6,047 nucleotides of DNA from CAIOZW01 sp049317725 (lineage in GTDB: Bacteria > Acidobacteriota > Blastocatellia > RBC074), in the NCBI GenBank assembly GCA_049317725.1, contig JBMOHS010000213.1:1-6047 (forward strand). The letters are read 5' to 3'. Shown in pieces: positions 1 to 6,008 of the stretch; the first letter of the stretch is position 1; every line of letters begins with the position of its first letter. Below the pieces are notes generated by a model. That model ran no database searches, was not told the origin of the DNA, and saw only the letters and a list, made by a program, of their open reading frames with translations. Made by a program: the position numbers and the translations under genes.

Positions 1-18
1 GCCCTGGGCTGGTATGCG

Positions 19-35
19 GTGTCCCTTCGGGACAC
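19..35. repeat. Short perfect hairpin with a TTC triloop
   Basis: GTGTCCC (19-25) and GGGACAC (29-35) are perfect reverse complements separated by TTC, giving a 7-bp stem with a three-base loop. No T-run follows on either strand, so it is not a canonical intrinsic terminator. It could be an RNA hairpin at the 3' end of a gene lying left of the window. The tandem heptamers GTTCAAA/GTTCAAT follow at 43-56. The inverted repeat is seen directly; its role is unknown. Confidence 0.4.
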
Positions 36-156
36 GGGGAATGTTCAAAGTTCAATGAGAGAGAAAACTTGCGCCTCGTGCTTGGGTTTGATTCGTATTT
101 GACGAGACTAAGTGGTAGTTCACTCTGAGTGGCTGCCACGTAATACAAAATCACTG

Positions 157-195
157 AAAAAATCGAAGATCGAGACCACGACGATCTCATTTTTT
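157..195. terminator. Bidirectional intrinsic-terminator-like hairpin
   Basis: AGATCG (167-172) pairs with CGATCT (182-187) around a nine-base loop. The stem is flanked by AAAAAAT (157-163) and ATTTTTT (189-195), which are themselves complementary. Read on either strand this gives a stem followed by a run of six T, the layout of a bidirectional rho-independent terminator. The stem is only 6 bp with three G/C pairs, so strength is uncertain. It lies about 50 bases before the chosen start of the aldolase-like gene. It therefore either ends an upstream transcript or sits in that gene's leader as an attenuator. Confidence 0.5.
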
Positions 196-244
196 GCCCA
201 AAGTCCAGAGCCATCCTCGACCGATGGCCTTGAGAACCGATCAT

Positions 245-1426
245 ATGACGCCAACACTCCCAACAAATTGGTCACTGAAGCGTGGGCTCAACGTGCCGTC
301 CCTGACGGTCGTCGATGAGGCGGGGCGGCTGCTCGAGGCGGAGCAACGCCACCTCCTCCGCTACCTTCTGCAAGAGGGGGCCGGTGCCGACGTCGTCTTT
401 GGGGTTGGAACGACCGGAGAATGGAACCGGTTGTCCAACCCCGAACGACTGCGGACGATGGCGGTAACGATCGACGAGGTCGCCCGGCTCAATCACGCCT
501 ACGGAACCCAGGTCGAGGCCTGGGTCGGCGTCAACGGCAAGACGAAGGCAGAGATCCTCACCAATCTCGATGCCGCCTGCCAGCTCGGCGCGGCCGCCGC
601 CGTCATCGCTCCAACGGCGGTCGAAGACCTCCCCGTCGACGAGATGGTCCCCTTCTTCCAGCGCGAGATCACCGACCTCCTCGAAACGCAACGCCGCCCT
701 CTGCCCCTCTTCCTCTATGACAACGCCGACATCGCCGCCCCTGGCAATGCCGCCCACCTCCCGACGGCGATCGTCAAGCGGTTGAGCCGCCTCCCTTCGG
801 TCTGTGGGATCAAGGTCTCGGCCTCCCGACGTGTGCTGGGGAACTACATGAAGGCGGCGCTCCACTACCGACTCCCCGGGGAGTTCGGCATCTACATCGG
901 CAATGCCCTGCTGATCTTCGACCTCTACCAACCGCGCCAAGGCTTTCTCGGGCGGCTCCACGAAGGGTGGCGAGACTTCCTGCTGCACGATACAGTCCCG
1001 ATCGGGGTCGTCTCCGGCCCAGGCAATGTCTTCCCGCGCGAATGGCAGAAGGCGTGGCGAGTCTGCTGGGCAGGGGATGTCGAGGCCATGGCCACCTATC
1101 GTCGGCTCTGCGGTGCCTTCGACACCATCTGTACCTTCGCGGAAGGAGGTCGGACCCAGTCGCGAATGCTGGCCGGCATGAAGTATGCTCTGGAATTGGA
1201 CGGGGTCCTCCCGGTGAGCCACGTCGCCCCCGGCACCCCGGCCCTGACCATTGAACAACGCGCCCAGTTCGAGGAGCGCTATCGTCGTTTGACCGAGACG
1301 ATCCGTCGCGAAACTGCTGCCCACTGGATCAGTCGACCGGTTGCCTCCCCCCACACCAGCAACTACGGGGAGAAGCTCTCTGCAGCAGAACGATCAGGAT
1401 CATCAGGAAAGGAAGCAAGGGTATGA
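245..1426 (+). CDS. DapA/NanA-family (dihydrodipicolinate synthase-like) aldolase
   Basis: This is a predicted cytoplasmic Schiff-base aldolase or lyase of the DHDPS/N-acetylneuraminate lyase superfamily, 393 residues. Visible family marks are GVGTTGE near residues 53-59 (the Thr-Thr substrate-binding pair is T56-T57), the strand-4 region GVNGKTKAEIL, a Tyr in LFLYDN (Y158), and the Schiff-base Lys in GIKVSAS (K190). Several DapA-specific features are absent. The usual Pro-Tyr-Tyr segment reads APTA (122-125), and the Arg-containing YNxPxRT motif reads YDNADIA. It is therefore unlikely to be a true lysine-pathway DapA, and the substrate is unknown. Family members usually have about 300 residues; this one has extra length at both ends, including a polar tail of roughly 35-40 residues. 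ATG 245 was chosen because the upstream TTG 194 falls inside the terminator-like T-run. ATG 224 is an alternative, and neither has a good Shine-Dalgarno. The stop overlaps the next start (ATGA), which suggests translational coupling to the peptidase gene. Confidence 0.85.
   Translation: MTPTLPTNWSLKRGLNVPSLTVVDEAGRLLEAEQRHLLRYLLQEGAGADVVFGVGTTGEWNRLSNPERLRTMAVTIDEVARLNHAYGTQVEAWVGVNGKTKAEILTNLDAACQLGAAAAVIAPTAVEDLPVDEMVPFFQREITDLLETQRRPLPLFLYDNADIAAPGNAAHLPTAIVKRLSRLPSVCGIKVSASRRVLGNYMKAALHYRLPGEFGIYIGNALLIFDLYQPRQGFLGRLHEGWRDFLLHDTVPIGVVSGPGNVFPREWQKAWRVCWAGDVEAMATYRRLCGAFDTICTFAEGGRTQSRMLAGMKYALELDGVLPVSHVAPGTPALTIEQRAQFEERYRRLTETIRRETAAHWISRPVASPHTSNYGEKLSAAERSGSSGKEARV
1405..1415 (+). promoter_or_regulatory. 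Ribosome binding site for the M28 peptidase
   Basis: A purine-rich AGGAAAGGAAG sequence lies inside the 3' end of the aldolase-like gene and ends seven bases before ATG 1423. It supports that start and fits coupled translation of the overlapping pair. Confidence 0.6.
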
Positions 1427-3147
1427 GACGGTTGTTGGGTCATCTTGGAATCTCGCGCATCGTTCTGATTCTGCTGGGCAGCGGACTGCTGCTGCTCCCA
1501 GGGTGCCAGCGCCCGGAGTCGTCGACCTCGTCGCCGGCCTCTCCCCCCTCGATGGCCCCGGCCGAGTTGAAGTCGGCCCTCGACAGCTTCACGGGGGAGT
1601 CCCTCCTCGACCACATCCGCGTCTTGTCCTCAGATGAATACGAAGGACGCGCTCCCGGGACGCGCGGTGAGGAGCTGACCGTCCGCTACCTCATCGATCG
1701 CTTCCAGTCCTTCGGGCTGCAACCTGGCAATCCAGACGGTACCTGGGTTCAGAAGGTGCCCCTCGTCGGGTACACGCCAACGACCGAGGCGACCTTCACT
1801 GTCGGCTCCCGGAAGATGGCGCTGGCACAGGAAGATTACCTCGCGCGCTCGTCGCGCTTCGAGCCTGCGATCGAGGTCAAGAACTCCGACGTCGTCTTCG
1901 TCGGCTACGGGGTCGTCGCCCCCGAATACAACTGGGACGATTTCAAGGACGTCGACGTCCGCGGCAAGACGGTCGTCATGCTGATCAATGATCCGCAAAT
2001 CCCCGATCCACAGGACCCGACCAAGCTCGACGAGACGCTCTTCAAGGGGCGGGCCATGACCTACTACGGCCGCTGGACCTACAAGTTCGAGATCGCCGCG
2101 GCGAAGGGAGCCGCTGCCGCCCTCATCGTCCACGAGACGGCCACTGCCGGCTATCCGCTCAAGGCGCTTGCCAGCTGGCGTCAGGAGAATTTCGGACTGC
2201 GCGGGTCGAAGGAGCCCCGGGTCGCCGTGGAGGGATGGCTGACGTTCGATAAGGCACGGGACCTCTTCACCGCCGCCGGACAGGATCTGGCGAGCCTCAA
2301 GGCGGCCGCGCTCCGCCGTGACTTCCAACCCGTTCCCCTGGCCGCCAAAGCCACCCTCTCAGTCCGCTCAACCCTCCGCGAGATCGAATCGCAGAATGTC
2401 ATCGCCCGGATCGAAGGGTCAGACCCGCAACTCAAGAACGAGTATGTCATCTACACCGCGCATTGGGATCACATGGGACGGGATCCGCGTCTCAAGGGCG
2501 ATCAGATCTTCAATGGAGCGATCGACAACGCTTCCGGCACTGCCTGCCTGCTCGAATGGGCGCGTGCCTTTGCGACCCTCTCGCCCGCTCCCAAACGCAC
2601 CCTCCTCTTCCTCGCCGTGACCGCCGAAGAGCGGGGGCTGCTCGGGGCACGCTACTATGCGGAAAACCCGCTCTATCCGCTCGCCAAGACCGTGGCCAAC
2701 CTCAACAAAGACGGGATCAACCAGTGGGGCCGGACTCGCGACATCACCGTCATCGGCCTCGGCAACTCGACCCTCGACGATCTGCTCGCCGAAGCGGCGC
2801 AACTCCAGAAGCGAACCCTCTCCCCCGATGCCGAGCCGGAGAAGGGCTACTTCTACCGTTCTGACCACTTCGAGTTCGCCAAACAGGGCGTTCCGGCGCT
2901 CAACACCGACGCCGGCACCAACTACCTCGACAAGCCAGCGGGCTATGCCCAGCAGACCCGTGACGAGTACACCGCGCGGGACTATCACGGCCTGAGCGAC
3001 GAGATCAAACCCAACTGGGACCTCAGCGGTGCCGTCGAGGATCTCCAACTCTTCCTGATGGTCGGGTACCGCGTCGCGCAGAGCCCTGTCTGGCCGGAGT
3101 GGAAGCCCGGAACAGAGTTCAAGGCCAAACGGGACGCCCAGCGCTGA
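1423..3147 (+). CDS. M28-family zinc exopeptidase lipoprotein with PA-like domain
   Basis: This is a predicted envelope-anchored metallo-aminopeptidase or carboxypeptidase of family M28, 574 residues. Residues 1-28 form a lipoprotein signal: MRRLL, a hydrophobic core, then the lipobox LPGC with Cys28 as the acylation site. A Ser/Pro-rich linker follows. A PA-like insert spans about 150-320, with VVFVGYG at 157-163 and a KGAAAALIV segment near 228. The catalytic domain spans about 335-560 and keeps the full di-zinc set: H347 (AHWDHMG), bridging D368 (GAIDNASGT), catalytic E402 and ligand E403 (TAEERGLLG), D430 (NLNKDG) and H482 (RSDHF). A conserved-looking YHGLSDE follows at 521-527. Nothing essential is missing, so it should be active, releasing amino acids from peptides outside the cytoplasm. 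The ATG overlaps the stop of the aldolase-like gene and has a good ribosome site. Its exact specificity (amino- or carboxypeptidase, glutamate carboxypeptidase-like) cannot be read from sequence. Confidence 0.93.
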   Translation: MRRLLGHLGISRIVLILLGSGLLLLPGCQRPESSTSSPASPPSMAPAELKSALDSFTGESLLDHIRVLSSDEYEGRAPGTRGEELTVRYLIDRFQSFGLQPGNPDGTWVQKVPLVGYTPTTEATFTVGSRKMALAQEDYLARSSRFEPAIEVKNSDVVFVGYGVVAPEYNWDDFKDVDVRGKTVVMLINDPQIPDPQDPTKLDETLFKGRAMTYYGRWTYKFEIAAAKGAAAALIVHETATAGYPLKALASWRQENFGLRGSKEPRVAVEGWLTFDKARDLFTAAGQDLASLKAAALRRDFQPVPLAAKATLSVRSTLREIESQNVIARIEGSDPQLKNEYVIYTAHWDHMGRDPRLKGDQIFNGAIDNASGTACLLEWARAFATLSPAPKRTLLFLAVTAEERGLLGARYYAENPLYPLAKTVANLNKDGINQWGRTRDITVIGLGNSTLDDLLAEAAQLQKRTLSPDAEPEKGYFYRSDHFEFAKQGVPALNTDAGTNYLDKPAGYAQQTRDEYTARDYHGLSDEIKPNWDLSGAVEDLQLFLMVGYRVAQSPVWPEWKPGTEFKAKRDAQR

Positions 3148-3174
3148 TCGTCCCCCCTCACTGCGTCTTCGGAC

Positions 3175-3182
3175 GGAAGGAG
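3175..3182 (+). promoter_or_regulatory. Ribosome binding site deciding a TTG start
   Basis: GGAAGGAG lies six bases upstream of TTG 3189 in the frame of the LTxxQ protein. An upstream in-frame ATG at 3099 lies inside the peptidase gene and would place about 30 unrelated residues before the signal peptide. The Shine-Dalgarno therefore favours TTG 3189. Confidence 0.7.
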
Positions 3183-3188
3183 ATCGAT

Positions 3189-3701
3189 TTGGAACCCTGC
3201 GCTCATTCGATCGATGGCCGACGCTCACGACTTGGAGCACTCACCCTCCCGCTGCTCCTCCTTCTTGCCGGCACGTCGTGTACGCAGGGGGAGTGGCAAC
3301 CGCGCGGAGGGTGGGGCAGCGGCCAGGGGGGAGCCGCCCCCTCGACCCTTGACCCGGAAGACCCCGACGGACTCCCCTTGCGTGCGCTCTCCCTCACCGA
3401 CGAGCAGCGAGCCCAGATCCGTGCCCTCCAGGAGGCGGCCCGCCCTGCGCTCGAATCTCTTCGCCAACCGGACGAGGCCTACCGTCAAGCGCGCCACGCC
3501 CTGCTCCAGGCGACCCCTTTCCAACCTACCGCCGCTCGGCAACTCGCCCTGCGCGACAACGAACGTCGAATCCAACTCCACATCAAACGGCTCGAACTGC
3601 AACACGCCATCTACCACGTCCTGACGCCCACCCAACAGGCCCAGCTCGCGACCTGGTGGAAGACGCGCCCTGATCCTCCTCCTCCCCGTCGCCGACGCTG
3701 A
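3189..3701 (+). CDS. Spy/CpxP-like LTxxQ periplasmic protein (secreted, possibly lipoprotein)
   Basis: This is a small 170-residue envelope protein. From the TTG start the N-terminus has a basic stretch (RRSR, 11-14), a Leu-rich core (15-26) and Cys31, giving a clear export signal. The lipobox-like sequence AGTSC has Gly at -3, which is not canonical, so lipidation is uncertain. After a Gly-rich linker (about 39-50) the rest is mostly helical and charged. It carries two LTxxQ motifs, LTDEQ at 69-73 and LTPTQ at 145-149, spaced as in the Spy/CpxP family of periplasmic chaperones and stress sensors. The C-terminus is Pro- then Arg-rich. Homologs respond to envelope stress or metals, or chaperone unfolded proteins; which applies here is unknown. 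It follows the peptidase by 41 bases and is probably in the same operon. Confidence 0.75.
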   Translation: MEPCAHSIDGRRSRLGALTLPLLLLLAGTSCTQGEWQPRGGWGSGQGGAAPSTLDPEDPDGLPLRALSLTDEQRAQIRALQEAARPALESLRQPDEAYRQARHALLQATPFQPTAARQLALRDNERRIQLHIKRLELQHAIYHVLTPTQQAQLATWWKTRPDPPPPRRRR

Positions 3702-3744
3702 CCTGCCCCGTGATCCCCGGGTCTTGCTCACCCGCCTCCAGAGG

Positions 3745-3772
3745 ATCCTCGCGGGCATTGGTCAGCGAGGAT
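3745..3772. terminator. Perfect 8-bp inverted repeat downstream of the LTxxQ gene
   Basis: ATCCTCGC (3745-3752) and GCGAGGAT (3765-3772) are exact reverse complements around a 12-base loop, with one further possible G-T pair outside. The hairpin begins about 43 bases after the LTxxQ stop. No T-run follows, so it may be a non-canonical terminator, an mRNA 3'-end stabiliser or a protein-binding site. The inverted repeat is certain; the terminator role is inferred from position. Confidence 0.4.
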
Positions 3773-3858
3773 TGAGCCATCTCCTGGCAGAGGTCCCATC
3801 TCAATTTGGCCAGATCTGGGCAAGGATGAAAGGAAAAGACGAATCGATCCTGACCTTT

Positions 3859-3886
3859 CTGGCAAAGTCGTCTTGATCCGTGTAAT
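3859..3886 (+). promoter_or_regulatory. Candidate sigma70-like promoter for the YHYH/cupredoxin gene
   Basis: A -35-like CTGGCA (3859-3864, four of six matches to TTGACA) and a -10-like TGTAAT (3881-3886, five of six matches to TATAAT) are separated by 16 bases. This would start transcription near 3893, leaving a leader of about 40 bases before TTG 3934. The local sequence is AT-richer than its surroundings. Chance matches of this quality are common, so this is only a candidate. Confidence 0.3.
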
Positions 3887-3918
3887 CAGCCGTCTGATCA
3901 GCAGAATCGTTCGATTTG

Positions 3919-3927
3919 GGAAGGAGG
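3919..3927 (+). promoter_or_regulatory. Ribosome binding site deciding a TTG start
   Basis: GGAAGGAGG, an almost full anti-Shine-Dalgarno complement, ends six bases before TTG 3934. The other in-frame TTG at 3916 lies upstream of this site and would put it inside the gene, so 3934 is preferred. An in-frame TGA at 3895-3897 rules out any longer N-terminus in this frame. Confidence 0.75.
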
Positions 3928-3933
3928 CCGATC

Positions 3934-5802
3934 TTGCATTCGGCCAACCCGACTCTCAACGACGGAGAGCCGGCCCCAGTCCGGCCCGATGTGGTCGGAC
4001 TCTTCGTCAATGGGGTGCCGATTTATCAACAGGTCGGACCATTCTCCTATCAGGGTCAGAACATCTGGCACTTCGATCTGCACGCGCTCAACGATGATGG
4101 GCGCTTGGTCTCAACCGGACGGCCCCGTGCCGAACTGACTCACGCTGCAGCACCTGGACTGCTCGACCCGCTGATCCGCGGTCAAGGTGGCCACTCTCCG
4201 ATCATCGGCTTCGCGCTCGATGGATACCCAATCTATGGACCGTGGGGGTATGACCACGCCGATGGGAGCGGCGGAGTGCGCCGTCTTCGCTCCGGCTATC
4301 GGTTACGCCCCTTGGTAGACCGAGACCAGCTGCCGGATGGAACCAAACTTCCCCCGGGACAGAATGGCCCCGCAGTGAGCGAGGAGTTCCCGCTGGGTAG
4401 CTTCATCGAAGACTATGTCTATGCCCCCGATGCCGGAGATCTCGATCGCTTCAATGGCCGTTGGACCGTCACCCCGGAATACCCAACCGGCACTTACGCC
4501 TACTTCCTGACGACCGACCAGGCAGGTCGGTTGGCCTTCCCTTACCTGCTGGCCAGTCACTATCGCGGCACGCTCTCCCCCCAACAGCTGGGGGACGCCT
4601 GGCGGGACGAAGCAGCAGGTCAGCCTCGCACCGAGGCAATCGCCAACGAGCGCGAGATCGAATCGATCACCCCACAGCAGGGATTCCGATTGCGGCTCCG
4701 GACGCAGCTTCTGGCAGGCGCGGGGACGACAACGACGAGACGAATGCGCCTCCGCTTCGAAGCACAATCGTTGGCCTCTGGTACCATCCGCCATCTTCCG
4801 TATGTTCACGAGCGCCCCCTTCACCTCCTGGTGGTCGGGGAGGATCTGGGTGAGTTTCATCATCTCCATCCCGAATTGGTGGCGGGTGACCGTTACGAGG
4901 TCGAGCATGAATTTGAGGCTGGTCAGCGATATCGTCTCTATGCCGACTATACCCCACCGGGCGGGGCACAGCAGATCGTCTCCTACCGGATCGAGGCCGT
5001 CGGCGGGGGGAGACGTCGACCCTCGCGCCGCCCCACTCGGGCGAGTGCGACTGAGCAGCGAGGGGAGGGGCTGAGTGCTCATTTTGGCCCAATGGACGGA
5101 GCCGTGCTCCGTGCCGGCACCGAGGTCGAGTTTCGACTGCGCGTCAGGAATGAAGCCGGAGGTCTAGTCGAGGGACTCGAACCATTCCTTGGCGCCTGGG
5201 CCCACTTCGTGGTCATCGATCCAGCCCACCGCCATTTCATTCACGCTCACCCGGTCGGGGCCGACTCGCCCGGGCCAGTCGAACGTGCCGCCGCGGAGAG
5301 ATTACCCCACGCCCACCTGCCCGTCGATCCAGGACCTCCACCGGATGAGATCCGCACCATGATCATCTTTCCTGCGTCAGGGCTCTACCGCGTTTGGGCC
5401 CAATTTCAGGTCGATGGCCGACTGATCACCATGCCCTTCGACCTTACAGTGGGACCTCCCGTCGCCAAGGGGAAGCGTTCCACCCCCAATCAACTGGATC
5501 CGGCAATAACGAGAGTGCAGGTCAACAGTCGCGGGTTCAGCCCCACCGAGGTGGTTGTGCCTTCCGGTCAACCTTGGCGAATCGCCATCGAGCGGACGTC
5601 GGAACCCAATTGCGCCAGCCAGATCGTCATTCCGGCGCTCGGAATCCGGAAAAAGCTCCCCCTCGGAGAGACAACCATTCTCGACCTGCCACCGCTCCAA
5701 GATGGCCGAATCAGCTTCTCCTGCGGTATGGGAATGTACCGGGGCATGCTCCTCATTTCGCCTGCTCCTCGCGCAAAAAAGGAAGATTCCCTCCCACGCT
5801 GA
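3934..5802 (+). CDS. Multidomain YHYH-like / His-rich / cupredoxin protein, probable copper binding
   Basis: This 622-residue protein has four visible modules. Residues about 18-210 resemble a YHYH-protein domain: GLFVNGVPIY (22-31), HSPIIGFALDGYPIYGP (87-103) and LDRFNGRWTVTPEYPTGTYAYF (170-191). The literal YHYH segment is replaced by LTHAAAP, with His70. Residues about 255-355 form a beta-rich module with VHERPLHLLVV (291-301), FHHLHP (308-313) and a YRLYADYTPPGG strand. Residues about 375-515 repeat that plan, with AHFVV (H424), HRHFIHAHP (432-440) and YRVWAQFQ. Residues about 525-612 look cupredoxin-like: GFSPTEVVVPSG, Cys560, and SFSCGMGM (C597, M599, M601), the pattern seen in cupredoxin modules of copper-handling proteins. 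The His, Cys and Met clusters suggest metal binding, probably copper; this is inference. No signal peptide or membrane segment is visible, although relatives of these modules are usually exported. The last 12 or so residues are polar. Confidence 0.85.
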   Translation: MHSANPTLNDGEPAPVRPDVVGLFVNGVPIYQQVGPFSYQGQNIWHFDLHALNDDGRLVSTGRPRAELTHAAAPGLLDPLIRGQGGHSPIIGFALDGYPIYGPWGYDHADGSGGVRRLRSGYRLRPLVDRDQLPDGTKLPPGQNGPAVSEEFPLGSFIEDYVYAPDAGDLDRFNGRWTVTPEYPTGTYAYFLTTDQAGRLAFPYLLASHYRGTLSPQQLGDAWRDEAAGQPRTEAIANEREIESITPQQGFRLRLRTQLLAGAGTTTTRRMRLRFEAQSLASGTIRHLPYVHERPLHLLVVGEDLGEFHHLHPELVAGDRYEVEHEFEAGQRYRLYADYTPPGGAQQIVSYRIEAVGGGRRRPSRRPTRASATEQRGEGLSAHFGPMDGAVLRAGTEVEFRLRVRNEAGGLVEGLEPFLGAWAHFVVIDPAHRHFIHAHPVGADSPGPVERAAAERLPHAHLPVDPGPPPDEIRTMIIFPASGLYRVWAQFQVDGRLITMPFDLTVGPPVAKGKRSTPNQLDPAITRVQVNSRGFSPTEVVVPSGQPWRIAIERTSEPNCASQIVIPALGIRKKLPLGETTILDLPPLQDGRISFSCGMGMYRGMLLISPAPRAKKEDSLPR

Positions 5803-5830
5803 ACGAGTCAAGCAGAAATGCCGCGCACCC

Positions 5831-5846
5831 AGGGGGGAGCCCCCCT
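5831..5846. terminator. G/C-only hairpin after the YHYH/cupredoxin gene
   Basis: AGGGGGG and CCCCCCT form a perfect inverted repeat with two bases between them. As RNA this would give a 6-bp stem with a GAGC loop, starting 28 bases after the stop codon. It is followed by a C-rich stretch and not by T's, so it is a terminator candidate by position and stability only. Confidence 0.35.
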
Positions 5847-5856
5847 CCCCCTGCCC

Positions 5857-5880
5857 TTTCGCGGCTTCGCGCCTTCGCGT
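5857..5880 (+). repeat. Three tandem YTTCGCGN octamers
   Basis: TTTCGCGG, CTTCGCGC and CTTCGCGT follow each other without gaps. Adjacent units can also form small CGCG-paired hairpins. The repeat is visible directly; no function is known to me. Confidence 0.6.
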
Positions 5881-5889
5881 GAGCCTCAC
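5879..5889. repeat. Perfect 11-base palindrome
   Basis: GTGAG and CTCAC flank a single central C. The right arm also belongs to CCTCACCC (5884-5891), which is the exact reverse complement of GGGTGAGG at the start of the heptamer array (5925-5932), so alternative pairings are possible. Confidence 0.5.
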
Positions 5890-5924
5890 CCCCTATAAGC
5901 CCGATCAATTTCGGAGTCACGGTC

Positions 5925-6008
5925 GGGTGAGGGGCGAAGGGTGAGGGGCGAAGGGTGAGGGGCGAGGGGCGAGGGATCAGGGGCGAGGGATCAGGGGCGA
6001 GGGGCGAG
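5925..6008 (+). repeat. Array of twelve purine-rich heptamers (GGGNGAR type)
   Basis: Read in steps of seven, the units are GGGTGAG, GGGCGAA, GGGTGAG, GGGCGAA, GGGTGAG, GGGCGAG, GGGCGAG, GGATCAG, GGGCGAG, GGATCAG, GGGCGAG, GGGCGAG. A higher-order 14-base period shows in the first four units and again in the GGATCAG-GGGCGAG pairs. Nearly every base on this strand is a purine. Regular GGG runs make quadruplex or triplex structure possible. Such arrays usually change in copy number by slippage. The array is certain; any role is unknown. Confidence 0.9.

Noticed and set aside
99..127. TTGACG as a -35 box for the left operon
   Set aside because: The -35 match is good, but no acceptable -10 box lies 15-19 bases downstream, so I do not call a promoter.
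194..196. TTG as the start of the aldolase-like gene
   Set aside because: It lies within the T-run of the terminator-like hairpin, lacks a ribosome site, and would add 17 residues that do not look like part of the fold.
112..318. Small + strand open frame of 68 codons before the aldolase-like gene
   Set aside because: It runs through the terminator-like hairpin and into the aldolase-like coding region in another frame, has no ribosome site and resembles nothing known to me.
272..1354. Long open frame on the - strand (360 codons) opposite the aldolase-like gene
   Set aside because: Its translation has no recognisable motif and is rich in Arg, Gly, Asp and Glu, as expected for the antisense of a GC-rich gene. 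The + strand protein has clear family motifs.
2419..3240. - strand open frame of 273 codons opposite the peptidase gene
   Set aside because: It is antisense to the catalytic domain carrying the intact zinc ligands, with no motif of its own; a GC-driven shadow.
3714..4097. Open frame through the 3702-3933 spacer as a possible lost N-terminus of the YHYH/cupredoxin protein
   Set aside because: Its translation has no signal peptide, no hydrophobic core and no resemblance to YHYH N-terminal sequence, and the strong ribosome site at 3919 marks a complete start downstream.
4303..5082. - strand open frame of 259 codons opposite the YHYH/cupredoxin gene
   Set aside because: There is no recognisable domain, and the + strand carries conserved motifs across the same stretch.
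5925..6008. Heptamer array as a CRISPR array
   Set aside because: The units are 7 bases long with no unique spacers, so it is a simple tandem repeat.
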